From: Pseudomonas taiwanensis DSM 21245
Lineage (GTDB): Bacteria; Pseudomonadota; Gammaproteobacteria; Pseudomonadales; Pseudomonadaceae
Length of the DNA stretch: 64,000 nucleotides
NCBI RefSeq assembly: GCF_000425785.1
Contig: NZ_KE384450.1
Location: 391,683 to 455,682 of the forward strand
Direction of reading: 5' to 3'
Shown here one piece after another: positions 25,933-34,548 of the stretch. The translations under genes were made by a program, and so were the position numbers. The notes beneath the pieces were generated by a model. That model saw only the letters and a program-made list of their open reading frames with translations. It was not told where the DNA came from and did not search any database. The stretch's first letter is position 1, and each line of letters opens with the position of its first letter.

Positions 25933-27867
25933 GTGTCTGCCATCCTCTCACTGTTACGAAGCCGCCTCTTGCGGCCTGTGTTTGTTGCCCTTGGTATCGC
26001 TCTTTTGGTGCAGGTGCTGGTTGCCGTTGCGCTGACCCGGAGCACCGTTACAGCCTTGGAAGCCGATCTTGGGGAACGGCTGGGGGCTGACAGCAGGAAA
26101 CTGGGTGCCGAACTGGAGCAAGCCGGCCAGGACGTTCGTTCCGGCCTTGAAAGCCTTTCGAGCAGCACCCGTCAGCGTCTGAGCGCTGGATTGTCCGAGC
26201 GGTTGCAAAGCGAGCAGCAACAACTGCGCGCCACTCTGGAAAAGAACCTCAAGGACTCCGCCAACGACATGGCCGAACTGCTGGCCTCGGTGGCACCGCG
26301 CGCCATCTGGGACAACGATGTGCCGATGCTTTCGGACTTCGCCCGACGGGCCCAGCGCAATCCCAACGTATTGTTCGTGATCTACGACGACGCCCAGGGC
26401 CAGCACCTGACGCGTTACCTCAATCGACAAAACCCCATCAACCAGGCCCTGATGGAGAAAGGGCAGGGTGAGCGAGCCTTGGACAAGGTGCTCGATGCTG
26501 CCCGTCGCGACCCGTCGGTGTATTTCGTCCAGGCATCGATCAACCCCAACGGCGCGGAAATCGGCAAAGTGCTGATGGGCGTCTCCACCGCTGGGGTCGA
26601 CCAGGAGCTGAAGGCCCTCGACCAGCGCTTTGCGGCCCTGATTGCCAGTGGCGAGCAACTGGTGGGCGACAGCCTCGGTGCTGCGGCCGCCGACAGCGGA
26701 AAGACCCTGCGCGAGCGGCTGGAAACCGCCCAGAACAGCGCCACGGCCATGCAGGCCAACACGGCGCATACCGTGCGCGAGGCGGCGGCCGAGTTGCGCT
26801 GGCGCATTGGCCTGGGCCTGGTGCTCGTTGGTCTGGGGGTTCTGCTGGTGGTGGCGCTGGTGTTGGGTCGCCGGGTACTCAGCAAGCTGCGCCTGCTGAT
26901 CGCAGCGCTCAATGACCTGGCGGCCGGTGAAGGCGACCTGACCAAGCGCGTCCCTCTCGACAGCCGTGATGAGATCGGCGACATGGCCTCGGCGGTGAAC
27001 CGCTTCGTCGACAAATTGCAGCCCATCGTTCGCGAGGCCGGGGAGGTCGCGCAGCGTACCGGTGTGGAGATCGGCGCCATGGCCCAACGCAACGCGGGTG
27101 CCGATGCCGCCGCAGCCTTGCAGCGTGACGAGGTTGCGGCCAGCCTGCGCGACCTTTCCAGCATGGCAGACGAAGCCCAGGCGGAAAGCCACGCAATGCA
27201 GGCAGCGCTGCAACAGGTGGTGGACATTCGCCAGGCCACGGATGAGAACAGTCGCACCTCCTCGCAACTGGCGGGGCTGATCGAAAACCTTGCCGGCCAG
27301 GTCGATACCGGCTCCCAGGTGATCGAGCGGTTGGCCAAGCAGAGCGAGCAGATCGAAGTGGTGTTGACGGTCATTCATGGCATTGCCGAGCAGACCAATC
27401 TGCTTGCGCTCAATGCTGCCATCGAGGCCGCGCGGGCCGGTGAAACTGGGCGTGGCTTCGCCGTGGTGGCCGATGAGGTGAGGGCATTGGCGAGCAAGAC
27501 ACAAAGCTCCACCGGCGATATCCAGGCGCATATCGCTGCCTTGCAGAAAGGTGCCAAGGAGGCGGTGGCAACCATTGGCCAGGCAGGTGTGAAGGCCAGC
27601 GAAGGGCTGCTCGTGCTGCGTGACAGCGAGCGTCGCCAACAGTCGGTGCAAGCTGCGGTGGAGCAGGTGCACGCTGCGATTGGCCTGGCGACGCGTGCGG
27701 CTGAGCAGCAGGCCCATGGCGCGCAGGCAGTGCGGGGCCGGGTGGAGAACATTCATGCCCAAGCCGAACGCTCCGCTGAGGTGGTGATGCAGACCACTGC
27801 CAGCAGCAAGGTGCTGGACGAGCTGGCGGCGCAGTTGCGGGCGAGTTTGGGCCAGTTCAGGGCCTGA
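25933..27867 (+). CDS. Methyl-accepting chemotaxis protein
   Basis: A 644-residue transmembrane chemoreceptor. TM1 is near residues 10-32, a periplasmic sensor covers about 33-290, and TM2 is about 292-318 (IGLGLVLVGLGVLLVVALVL). HAMP (about 320-370) and a cytoplasmic signalling hairpin follow. The highly conserved tip EQTNLLALNAAIEAARAGE and the VVADEVRALA segment are intact. There is no CheR-binding pentapeptide at the C-terminus. GTG at 25933 after GAGGG is taken as the start because the frame is open back into purA. The ligand is unknown. Confidence 0.9.
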   Translation: MSAILSLLRSRLLRPVFVALGIALLVQVLVAVALTRSTVTALEADLGERLGADSRKLGAELEQAGQDVRSGLESLSSSTRQRLSAGLSERLQSEQQQLRATLEKNLKDSANDMAELLASVAPRAIWDNDVPMLSDFARRAQRNPNVLFVIYDDAQGQHLTRYLNRQNPINQALMEKGQGERALDKVLDAARRDPSVYFVQASINPNGAEIGKVLMGVSTAGVDQELKALDQRFAALIASGEQLVGDSLGAAAADSGKTLRERLETAQNSATAMQANTAHTVREAAAELRWRIGLGLVLVGLGVLLVVALVLGRRVLSKLRLLIAALNDLAAGEGDLTKRVPLDSRDEIGDMASAVNRFVDKLQPIVREAGEVAQRTGVEIGAMAQRNAGADAAAALQRDEVAASLRDLSSMADEAQAESHAMQAALQQVVDIRQATDENSRTSSQLAGLIENLAGQVDTGSQVIERLAKQSEQIEVVLTVIHGIAEQTNLLALNAAIEAARAGETGRGFAVVADEVRALASKTQSSTGDIQAHIAALQKGAKEAVATIGQAGVKASEGLLVLRDSERRQQSVQAAVEQVHAAIGLATRAAEQQAHGAQAVRGRVENIHAQAERSAEVVMQTTASSKVLDELAAQLRASLGQFRA

Positions 27868-27938
27868 TAACGGGCCGTTCGATCAGCGGCATTCGGGGCT
27901 TGGGAGGATAAATGCAGGGACGCGCCATCCGTTAGAAG

Positions 27939-27982
27939 ATATCGAATTGATATTGCTCAATGCCGATGTCGACCAGATGGTC
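27939..27982. promoter_or_regulatory. Dyads upstream of the luxR-type gene
   Basis: Two inverted repeats lie in the 178-bp gap before luxR: ATATC-GAATT-GATAT (27939-27953) and GACCA-GA-TGGTC (27971-27982). Neither matches a lux box. They are candidate operator sites only. Confidence 0.3.
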
Positions 27983-28045
27983 TAGACTCGCGCGCCACGT
28001 GAGCAGCAGGGCATGGACATGCTCTGGATTCAGGGAGGGAGAGCG

Positions 28046-28759
28046 ATGATGCAATGGATGGGCGATGTGTTATCGGCGGCCTACGACGCGCAGGACGCGC
28101 AAGGGCTGCTGGACAGGATTCAGGCAGCGGCGCGGACCCTGGGGTTCGAGTACTGTGCTTACGGTCTGCGCGCTCCGCTGCCGGTGACCAAGCCCCGCGT
28201 GACGCTGCTCAGCACCTACAGCCGGACGTGGTGCGACCATTATCGACGATCGGGTTATCTGGCATTGGACCCTACCGTCCTGCACTGCCAGCAATCGGTT
28301 CAGCCGGTGGTCTGGGGGGATCGGGTTTTCCAGGATGCCCCGCAGCTCTGGGATGATGCCCGCAATGCCGGTTTGCGCCATGGCTGGGCTCAATCCTGCC
28401 TGGAGGGCCGCAACGCCGGCGGCATGCTGACCTTGGCCCGCTCCGCCGAAGCGCTGGGAGACTGTGAGCTGAGGTGTAACGAGGCGAAGATGCGCTGGCT
28501 GGCCAATGTCGCCCACCAGGGCTTCTCACGCTTGCTGTCGCCCACCTGGCAGCCCAACCCCGCCTCGCCATTGTCCAGCCGTGAGCGCGAAGTGCTGCGC
28601 TGGGCGGCCGATGGCAAGACGCTCAACGAAGTTGCCGACATCCTGGCCTTGTCGATCGAGACCGTGAAATTCCACACCCGCAATGCGGCGGTGAAGCTCG
28701 GCGCAGTCAACCGTACCGCTGCCGTGGCCCGGGCGGCCTTGCTGGGGTTGTTGGCCTGA
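28046..28759 (+). CDS. LuxR-type quorum-sensing transcription factor
   Basis: A 237-residue regulator with an N-terminal autoinducer-binding domain (about 15-160) and a C-terminal GerE/LuxR HTH (about 172-232). The acyl-HSL pocket residues are all present: the Trp and Tyr of TWCDHY, the Asp-Pro of ALDPTV and the Trp of VVWGD. The HTH has LSSREREVLRWAADGKT. The ATG at 28046 lies just after GGAGGGAGAGCG and gives the family length; ATGs at 28013 and 28019 lack a good RBS. It lies next to its presumed partner synthase gene, so it is probably a cognate receptor and not a solo. Confidence 0.9.
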   Translation: MMQWMGDVLSAAYDAQDAQGLLDRIQAAARTLGFEYCAYGLRAPLPVTKPRVTLLSTYSRTWCDHYRRSGYLALDPTVLHCQQSVQPVVWGDRVFQDAPQLWDDARNAGLRHGWAQSCLEGRNAGGMLTLARSAEALGDCELRCNEAKMRWLANVAHQGFSRLLSPTWQPNPASPLSSREREVLRWAADGKTLNEVADILALSIETVKFHTRNAAVKLGAVNRTAAVARAALLGLLA

Positions 28760-28771
28760 GGGCAGGCCTGG

Positions 28772-28791
28772 ACCTGCCAAATAGTGGAGTT
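28772..28791 (+). promoter_or_regulatory. lux-box-like element upstream of the AHL synthase gene
   Basis: ACCTGCCAAATAGTGGAGTT fits the CT-N12-AG core of LuxR-family boxes and keeps the ACCTG half-site. The right half is degenerate. It is 61 bp before the synthase ATG. A separate inverted pair GGCAGG/CCTGCC (28761-28778) overlaps it. Confidence 0.45.
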
Positions 28792-28852
28792 TTCCGCCGT
28801 CAGCGCTTGAAGTCGAATACGCGTCCTTTCTCCCCAGGCAACAGGACGCGAC

Positions 28853-29473
28853 ATGGACATCGTCATTGGCACACGGCAGCAACTCGGGAGCGCCCGACTT
28901 GCGCAAATGGAGCGTTACCGCTATCGCGTCTTCGTCGACGAACTGGGTTGGGACCTGACCTGTGAGCCGCAGTGCGAACGCGATCAGTTCGACCACGACA
29001 ACACGCTCTACCTGCTGGCCTGCAACGGGCGGGACGACATCGTCGGCACGGCGCGCCTGTTGCCGACCCATCGCCCCTATCTGCTCGACGAGGTGTTTCC
29101 ACAACTGATGGCTGGCCAGGCGCTGCCGCACAGTGCCCAGGTCTGGGAGCTTTCCAGGTTCGCGGCGATGGATTTCGCCGGGCCAGGCCTGCGCGGGCGC
29201 GGGCAGTTCTCGTCCACGATTGCGGTGCAGCTGCTCGATGCGGTGTTGCGCTGCGCTGCCGGCCATGGGGCGCAACGATTGATCACCGTGTCACCCCTGG
29301 GCATCGAACGGCTGTTGCGACGGGCCGGTTATCGCTACCAGCGAGCGGCGGCCCCGGTACGTGTCGGCGCGCATTGGCTGTTCGCCTGCTGGCTCGACGT
29401 AGCCGCGCAGCCCTACACAATTGGTGAGGTTACAAAGGCCCCGGCCTGTCGTTCAATGCACCGCGCTGCCTGA
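28853..29473 (+). CDS. Acyl-homoserine-lactone synthase (LuxI family)
   Basis: A 206-residue enzyme that makes an N-acyl-homoserine lactone from S-adenosylmethionine and an acyl-ACP. The invariant LuxI residues can be read off: the Arg and Phe of RYRVF, the Trp of LGW, the two Asp of RDQFDHD, the Arg of GTARLLPT, the Phe of EVFP and the Glu and Arg of WELSRF. AGGA precedes the ATG. It begins a run of eight same-strand genes. The acyl chain length cannot be told from sequence. Confidence 0.92.
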   Translation: MDIVIGTRQQLGSARLAQMERYRYRVFVDELGWDLTCEPQCERDQFDHDNTLYLLACNGRDDIVGTARLLPTHRPYLLDEVFPQLMAGQALPHSAQVWELSRFAAMDFAGPGLRGRGQFSSTIAVQLLDAVLRCAAGHGAQRLITVSPLGIERLLRRAGYRYQRAAAPVRVGAHWLFACWLDVAAQPYTIGEVTKAPACRSMHRAA

Positions 29474-29517
29474 CTGGCCCCCTGCCTGTTGGCATCAACC
29501 CTAAAAGGATTTCGAAC

Positions 29518-30114
29518 ATGGAAAACGTTCTGGTCGTCATCGGTCATCCGGACCTGAGCACCTCGCGCGCCAACGCAGCGATCGTCGAGGCGCTGCGCGA
29601 CAGCAAGGTCACCCTGCATCCGCTCAGCGCCGCCCTTGGCAGCGATGGCTTCGACATTGCCGCCGAACAGAAGCTGCTGTGCCAGCACCAGCGCATCGTG
29701 TTGCTGTTCCCGCTGTACTGGTATTCGTGCCCGGCATTGATGAAGCGCTGGATCGATGACGTCTTCACCCCAGGCTTTGCCTACGCGCGGGGTGGCGACA
29801 AGCTGCAGGACAAGGAATTCATGATCGTCACCAGCGTCGGTGCACCGGCTTCCGGCTACCGTGCAGGTGGTTTCAACCGGTTCACCCTGGATGAATTGCT
29901 GCGCCCGCTGCAGCAGACGGTCGCGTATGTCAAAGGTCGCTACCTGCCGCCGATTCCGCTGTACGAGTCGGTGTTCATCGCCGACGACGCGCTGGACCAG
30001 GCAGCGCGCGAAATAGCCGGCCTGATCACCAGCAACCAGGAGTCGCCTGACGAGGCCTATGAAAAGCTGCTGCTCAAGGCTGAGCTGGCGGCCATCGCCT
30101 TGCTCCAGCAATGA
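29518..30114 (+). CDS. Flavodoxin-fold NAD(P)H oxidoreductase (KefF/MdaB-like)
   Basis: A 198-residue cytoplasmic quinone/flavin oxidoreductase-type protein. It opens with VLVVIGHPDLSTSRANAAI (FMN phosphate loop), followed by LLFPLYWYSCPALMKRWIDD and the VTSVGAP loop. Family members move two electrons from NAD(P)H via FMN to quinones or small substrates. AAGGA lies about nine bases before the ATG, 44 bases after the AHL synthase stop. In this operon it may act on a pathway intermediate; that is inference. Confidence 0.8.
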   Translation: MENVLVVIGHPDLSTSRANAAIVEALRDSKVTLHPLSAALGSDGFDIAAEQKLLCQHQRIVLLFPLYWYSCPALMKRWIDDVFTPGFAYARGGDKLQDKEFMIVTSVGAPASGYRAGGFNRFTLDELLRPLQQTVAYVKGRYLPPIPLYESVFIADDALDQAAREIAGLITSNQESPDEAYEKLLLKAELAAIALLQQ

Positions 30115-30129
30115 CACGGAGCCTGTCCC

Positions 30130-30651
30130 ATGTCTCGAACCCTGGCCTTGGCGCCTGAGTGCGTGCAGTTGGTAGCGCCTGTCGAGCGCCTGGACTTTTT
30201 GCACTGCGACGCCGCACAGCTCGCCGCGCCGGTCACTGCGCTGGGCGTTTACCACGCGATGACATCGGACATTCCGGCATGGCTGGCCGCGGCGTTTCGC
30301 CTTCGCGATTTCATCTCGCGCCGGTTCAATGTCGCCGACATCCGGGGTTTTTCTGCACGCCCCCCGGAACGGGCGCCTGTGGTGGGCGAGCGCTTGGACT
30401 TCTTCACGGTGGAGGCGCTGAGCGACAGCCAGTTGGTGCTGACTTCGCGAGATACGCACCTCGCCGTGATGGTGTGCATGGATCTGCAGCACACCAGACC
30501 AGGCACGCAGCATCTGAGCGTGACCACGTCGGTGCAGTGCTTCAATGCGTTCGGGCGCCTGTACATGTTGCCGGTGGGCCCCGCCCATGGGCCGATCGTC
30601 AGGCGCATGCTGCGCAATGCCGTGGCGGCTTTTCCCGTCCAAACCCGTTAG
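30130..30651 (+). CDS. DUF2867-family protein
   Basis: A 173-residue cytoplasmic protein resembling DUF2867, seen in ALGVYHAMTSDIPAWLAAAFRLRD and GERLDFFTVEALSDSQLVLTSRDTHLAV (quoted as separate stretches TSDIPAWLAAAFRLRD and TVEALSDSQLVLTSRD). DUF2867 proteins have no settled biochemical role. It begins 15 bases after the oxidoreductase and its stop touches the next open frame, so it is part of the operon. Confidence 0.65.
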   Translation: MSRTLALAPECVQLVAPVERLDFLHCDAAQLAAPVTALGVYHAMTSDIPAWLAAAFRLRDFISRRFNVADIRGFSARPPERAPVVGERLDFFTVEALSDSQLVLTSRDTHLAVMVCMDLQHTRPGTQHLSVTTSVQCFNAFGRLYMLPVGPAHGPIVRRMLRNAVAAFPVQTR

Positions 30652-30660
30652 GTGATCAAC

Positions 30661-31872
30661 ATGGATCGTCAATTACCGTTGAGTCCGCAGGTCCTGCACA
30701 AGGGCACGGCGGAGGATGTACTGCTTTCAGAATTCCAGGACTTGTTGCCCGCCCGACTCACCTGTCGGGAGGTCGAGCGGTTGCAAGGCGAGCTGGACCC
30801 GGCGGGTCTGACAGCCCTGCACCATGCATACCGCGAGGATGCCCGGCAGGGTTGGGTACTCGCCAGCTTGCCTGCCTCGATCAGCGAGACTGACTTTGCC
30901 GTGCTCGGCGGTTTCGAGATGAACGTGCAAGGTTTCTACGCGCTGCGCGACGGCGTCTACCATCTCGCTGCACCCTGGTTGCCACGCCAGGTAGAGCTAT
31001 ACCTGCAGCGCCACTTCGGGCTGCCCGCAGTGGACCAGGCGCAGGTGGCCCTGCTGGCGGACAGGCTGCATGTTCTGCCCGGTTGGGAGCGGGCCAACCT
31101 GTCGTCCTACACCGTGCTGAATGACACCAACAATTACTTCTTCTACAACAAGCCTCACGAGCATGTGCCTGGGCTGATGCTCATCGAGGTCGCGCGTCAG
31201 GCCATGTACCACTACTTCTACAGCCACTCCGGCTACCGTCGTGGCGATGTGTCCATCTCGATCGAGGACCTCGCGGTCTCGTTCAACAATTACACCGAGT
31301 CGACCTATGCGGTCGAAGTGGTGGTGCAACACAGTGCTGGTCAGAAACGGCATCAGCCGCGCACGGTGGACAAGACGGCGATGTTCTACCAGAACGGCAG
31401 CCTGGTCACGACCCTCCGGCTGCGTGGCAGCGCCATGAAGATGCCGCTGTTCAAGCGCATGCGCACGGTCAACTTCCCTGAGCACCATTGGTTCGCGCCC
31501 TCCAACCGGGTGCTACCGCAGGTGTTGCTGGGCATGAGCGATGGCAGCAGCGTGGAAGGCCGACTGGAGCATGTGTCTCTGCGGGGCGTGCGCTTCACGG
31601 CGCAACTGCCCCACGCAGCGTCGAGCGTGCGGCAGTTGTCGATCTACGTCAGAGATAGCGGGTTTCTCAGCTTTGCGATCGCCGCGGTTCACCCCTCGCG
31701 GCAGGAGGGCGTGCAACTGGCGATGTTCGCCAAGCTCGACCGCGCCACGCTGTCGACCCTCAAGGAGGTCATCAAGTGCCACTGCTTCCATGAGCCTCTG
31801 CTGGAGTATGCCGCGGTGGCCGATGCGAGTAACGATCCTTTGGCCAGTCCGTGTGTCCGGCAGAGCGTGTGA
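30661..31872 (+). CDS. AfsA-like hotdog protein with possible PilZ-like C-terminus
   Basis: A 403-residue protein. The N-terminal segment VLHKGTAEDVLLSEF and the later HEHVPGLMLIEVARQA are the two hallmark motifs of the A-factor synthase (AfsA) hotdog family, which condenses a beta-ketoacyl carrier with a C3 unit to make butenolide or gamma-butyrolactone signals. The last 110 residues include LEHVSLRGVRF, which resembles the second PilZ motif (D/N-x-S-x-x-G), but the first RxxxR motif is not obvious, so the PilZ call is weak. The ATG at 30661 is chosen by its AGGTGA RBS; a GTG at 30652 is the alternative. Confidence 0.75.
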   Translation: MDRQLPLSPQVLHKGTAEDVLLSEFQDLLPARLTCREVERLQGELDPAGLTALHHAYREDARQGWVLASLPASISETDFAVLGGFEMNVQGFYALRDGVYHLAAPWLPRQVELYLQRHFGLPAVDQAQVALLADRLHVLPGWERANLSSYTVLNDTNNYFFYNKPHEHVPGLMLIEVARQAMYHYFYSHSGYRRGDVSISIEDLAVSFNNYTESTYAVEVVVQHSAGQKRHQPRTVDKTAMFYQNGSLVTTLRLRGSAMKMPLFKRMRTVNFPEHHWFAPSNRVLPQVLLGMSDGSSVEGRLEHVSLRGVRFTAQLPHAASSVRQLSIYVRDSGFLSFAIAAVHPSRQEGVQLAMFAKLDRATLSTLKEVIKCHCFHEPLLEYAAVADASNDPLASPCVRQSV

Positions 31873-31874
31873 GC

Positions 31875-33014
31875 ATGACTTCGGGTTATCCGCTGACACG
31901 CCAACCCATCGACCTGGGGCGGCACCTTCAGTTGAAGAACCGGGTGTACTTTGCGCCGATGGGCATCGATCTCGGGCGTGACGGCTGCCTTACCGAGGAG
32001 ATGTTTGGGTTCTACCGAGGCATCATCGACGGCGGTTGCGCCATGGTCGTGCTGGCCAACTCGGCGGTGGATGCCTCCACGCGCCTGCATTCAGGCGGCC
32101 TGTGCCTGTATGACGAGCAGCATGCCGAGTGTCTGGCGCCGTTGATTGATTATGGCCGGCAGCACGCTTGTCCGGTGGTCGTGCAATTGCAGCATTACGG
32201 TGCGCAGGGCAATCGAGCCCTTGGCGGTGGGGTGTTGCTGGCGCCCAGCCGGAGCGCGCCCGGCAAGCGCCAGCCTGGTGTCCGGGTGATGACCCACGCC
32301 GATATCCGAGCGGTCTGCAGCCAGTTCGCCCATGCCGCTCGGCTGGCTCGGCAGGCGGGCTCGCGTGCGGTCCAGTTGCAGGCGTCCAATGGATATCTGT
32401 TGAGCAGTTTTCTCTCACCTCACACCAACCGCCGAACCGACCGTTATGGCGGTTCGCCCCTGCGGCGAGCGCGTCTGCTGTTGGAGGTGATCGAGGCCAT
32501 TGCCGAGGCGACGCAGGGTGAAGTCGATATCTCCGTCCGCCTTGGCATCGATGATTGTCTTGGTGAGAAAGGCCAGCAGCCCGCGCTGCTCGAGCACGTG
32601 GTGCCAGCCTTGCAACAGGCTGGCGTGAGCGCGCTGATGTGTTCGGCAGCCGTTCGTGAAACCTTCCACTACATGTTGCGTGCCGACCCCAGGGTGCATG
32701 CCCTGCTCGTGCAGGGTGTGCGGCACATACGCGAGTTGACCTCGCTGCCGGTCGGTTTCGCCGGTTTCACCGGTTCGCTCGCCCAGGCCGAGGCGTTGCT
32801 CGATCTGGGCGTAACCGACCTGGTGGGCATGAGCCGGGCGCTGTTTGCCGACAACGACCTGGTCAACAAGTCCCTGGCCGGCAAGCCGGGCAGCGTCAAT
32901 GCCTGCCGCTTCGACGGCAATTGTTTCCGTGACAAGAGCAACCCGAGGCTGGACCGGGTGTATTGCTGCGTGAACGACAAGTACAAGCGGCCCGATTCGA
33001 TTCGATATGACTAA
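31875..33014 (+). CDS. Old-Yellow-Enzyme-family NADH:flavin oxidoreductase
   Basis: A 379-residue TIM-barrel FMN enzyme that typically reduces activated C=C bonds. Typical segments are LKNRVYFAPMG near the N-terminus, VVQLQHYGAQGNRA, NGYLLSSFLSPHTNRRTDRY and LVGMSRALFADND. The C-terminal Cys cluster (CRFDGNC, then YCC) recalls the iron-sulfur segment of dienoyl-CoA-reductase-type members, but the standard spacing is missing. It starts two bases after the AfsA-like gene. A role as ene-reductase on a butenolide-type product is inference. Confidence 0.85.
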   Translation: MTSGYPLTRQPIDLGRHLQLKNRVYFAPMGIDLGRDGCLTEEMFGFYRGIIDGGCAMVVLANSAVDASTRLHSGGLCLYDEQHAECLAPLIDYGRQHACPVVVQLQHYGAQGNRALGGGVLLAPSRSAPGKRQPGVRVMTHADIRAVCSQFAHAARLARQAGSRAVQLQASNGYLLSSFLSPHTNRRTDRYGGSPLRRARLLLEVIEAIAEATQGEVDISVRLGIDDCLGEKGQQPALLEHVVPALQQAGVSALMCSAAVRETFHYMLRADPRVHALLVQGVRHIRELTSLPVGFAGFTGSLAQAEALLDLGVTDLVGMSRALFADNDLVNKSLAGKPGSVNACRFDGNCFRDKSNPRLDRVYCCVNDKYKRPDSIRYD

Positions 33015-33024
33015 GGAGAGTCCA

Positions 33025-33798
33025 ATGCAATTCGAGGAAAAGACCGTTGCTGTCACCGGCGGCACGAATGGGATCGGTCTGGAGGTGGCTCAACGCCTGG
33101 TCGCGCAGGGCGCACGGGTGGTGGTGCTGGGCCGCAGCCTGGAAAAGGGGCGTGCGGCCATGGCACTGCTGGGTGAACGGGCATCGTTCATTGCCTGCGA
33201 TGTGGCCGAGGCGGGCGCCGTGCGAGACGCCTTCTGTGAAATCGAAACGCGCTTCGGTGGCCTTGATCATGCGGTGAACGCGGCGGGGGTGACTGCCCCC
33301 TACGCGCCAGTAGCCGACTTGCAGCCGCAGGACTGGGATCGGGTCATGCGTATCAATCTGCATGGTCCGCTTTACTGCCTGCAGCAAGAGCTGCGTCTGA
33401 TCGGCCAACGGGCAGGTGGTGCGATCGTCAATGTCTCGTCCTGCGCCGGCGTGATGGCCATGCCCAACCAGGCTGCCTACGTTGCCAGCAAGGCCGCACT
33501 CAATGCCCTGACCCAGGTGGTGGCGATGGAAAGCGCCACCGATCGCGATGGCCGTCACGCCGTTCGAGTCAATGCCGTCGCGCCAGGCCCGATCCTCGGC
33601 GGCATGAATTCGCCGGAGCGACTGGCGGCCAGCCCCGCGAACACGCAGCGCAAGATCAATGCGACGGCCATGAAGCGCTTCGGTGAGGCCGGCGAGGTCG
33701 CCGATGCGGTGTTGTTCCTGCTGAGCGCAACCGCCTCCTACATCACCGGTAGCGTATTGAGCGTCGATGGTGGCTATCACATCGGCAAGTTCGAGTGA
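33025..33798 (+). CDS. Short-chain dehydrogenase/reductase (first of two)
   Basis: A 257-residue classical SDR with the NAD(P)-binding TGGTNGIG, the NAAG motif, and the catalytic Ser of NVSSCAG with YVASK. The C-terminus (ITGSVLSVDGGYHIGKFE) is typical of FabG-like ketoreductases. The start MQFEEKT at 33025 has AAGGAG about seven bases upstream; an ATG at 33007 precedes that RBS. It is likely a ketone or alcohol oxidoreductase in the operon's pathway. Confidence 0.88.
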   Translation: MQFEEKTVAVTGGTNGIGLEVAQRLVAQGARVVVLGRSLEKGRAAMALLGERASFIACDVAEAGAVRDAFCEIETRFGGLDHAVNAAGVTAPYAPVADLQPQDWDRVMRINLHGPLYCLQQELRLIGQRAGGAIVNVSSCAGVMAMPNQAAYVASKAALNALTQVVAMESATDRDGRHAVRVNAVAPGPILGGMNSPERLAASPANTQRKINATAMKRFGEAGEVADAVLFLLSATASYITGSVLSVDGGYHIGKFE

Positions 33799-33805
33799 GG
33801 ACCTC

Positions 33806-34543
33806 ATGAACCACGTTTTCATCAGTGGCGTCAGTTCGGGCATCGGCCATGCGCTGGCCGCCTTGCACCTGGCGCGGGGCGACGAGGTATGGGGTGTCTC
33901 GCGGCGTGCGCCCGAAGATCTGCTGCGTCACGCGGGCTTCCATTTTCGCGGCCTGGACCTGTGCGCGCCTTCGGGCTCGGAGGCTGCGCTCCAGGTGTTT
34001 CTCGGCGAGACCTGCTTCGACACCGCCTACCTCAATGCCGGGACTTTCGGTTCTGCCCCGGACCTGGCCTGCAACACCTCGGCCGAGGCCTTTCGCGAGG
34101 TCATGGAGCTGAACGTGGTGGCGGTCAAATGGGTGCTCGATCTGCTGCTCAAGCGTGATGCGCTGCCACGTCAGGTCGTGTTCTCGGCTTCCGTCTCGGG
34201 CATTCGTCAGCGCGCTGGGATGCTGTCCTACAGCGTGTCCAAGGCGGCGTTGAATGCGCTGGCCAAGGTCTATCACCTGGAGAACCCGGAGGTGTTCTTC
34301 GCCGTGCTCGGTCTTTGCAATGTCGACACCACGGTGGCCCATACCATCCTGCAGGCCGATGAACGCTTTCCCGAACTGGTCGCCTTGCGCGAGCGCGCCG
34401 CACAGCCTGGCTACGTTGCCAGCCCGCAGGAGCGCGCACGCGATATCGTCACGCTGTTGGCACGGCGACAGGCCATTGCCCTGCAGTCAGGGCAATTCTA
34501 CGAAGTCAGGCAACTTCTCGAACGTTTGAACATGGAGGTTTGA
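33806..34543 (+). CDS. Short-chain dehydrogenase/reductase (second)
   Basis: A 245-residue atypical SDR. It has the cofactor motif SGVSSGIG, LNAG in place of NNAG, and catalytic Ser (SASVSG) with YSVSK. It differs clearly from its upstream neighbour, so the pair are not a recent duplication. GAGG lies six bases before the ATG at 33806, and the gap to the previous stop is seven bases. Confidence 0.85.
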   Translation: MNHVFISGVSSGIGHALAALHLARGDEVWGVSRRAPEDLLRHAGFHFRGLDLCAPSGSEAALQVFLGETCFDTAYLNAGTFGSAPDLACNTSAEAFREVMELNVVAVKWVLDLLLKRDALPRQVVFSASVSGIRQRAGMLSYSVSKAALNALAKVYHLENPEVFFAVLGLCNVDTTVAHTILQADERFPELVALRERAAQPGYVASPQERARDIVTLLARRQAIALQSGQFYEVRQLLERLNMEV

Positions 34544-34548
34544 GCCGC

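Noticed and set aside
28761..28778. GGCAGG-CCTGGA-CCTGCC as a lux box
   Set aside because: The half-sites point the wrong way for a LuxR site (CAGG...CCTG instead of CCTG...CAGG); it could be a hairpin.
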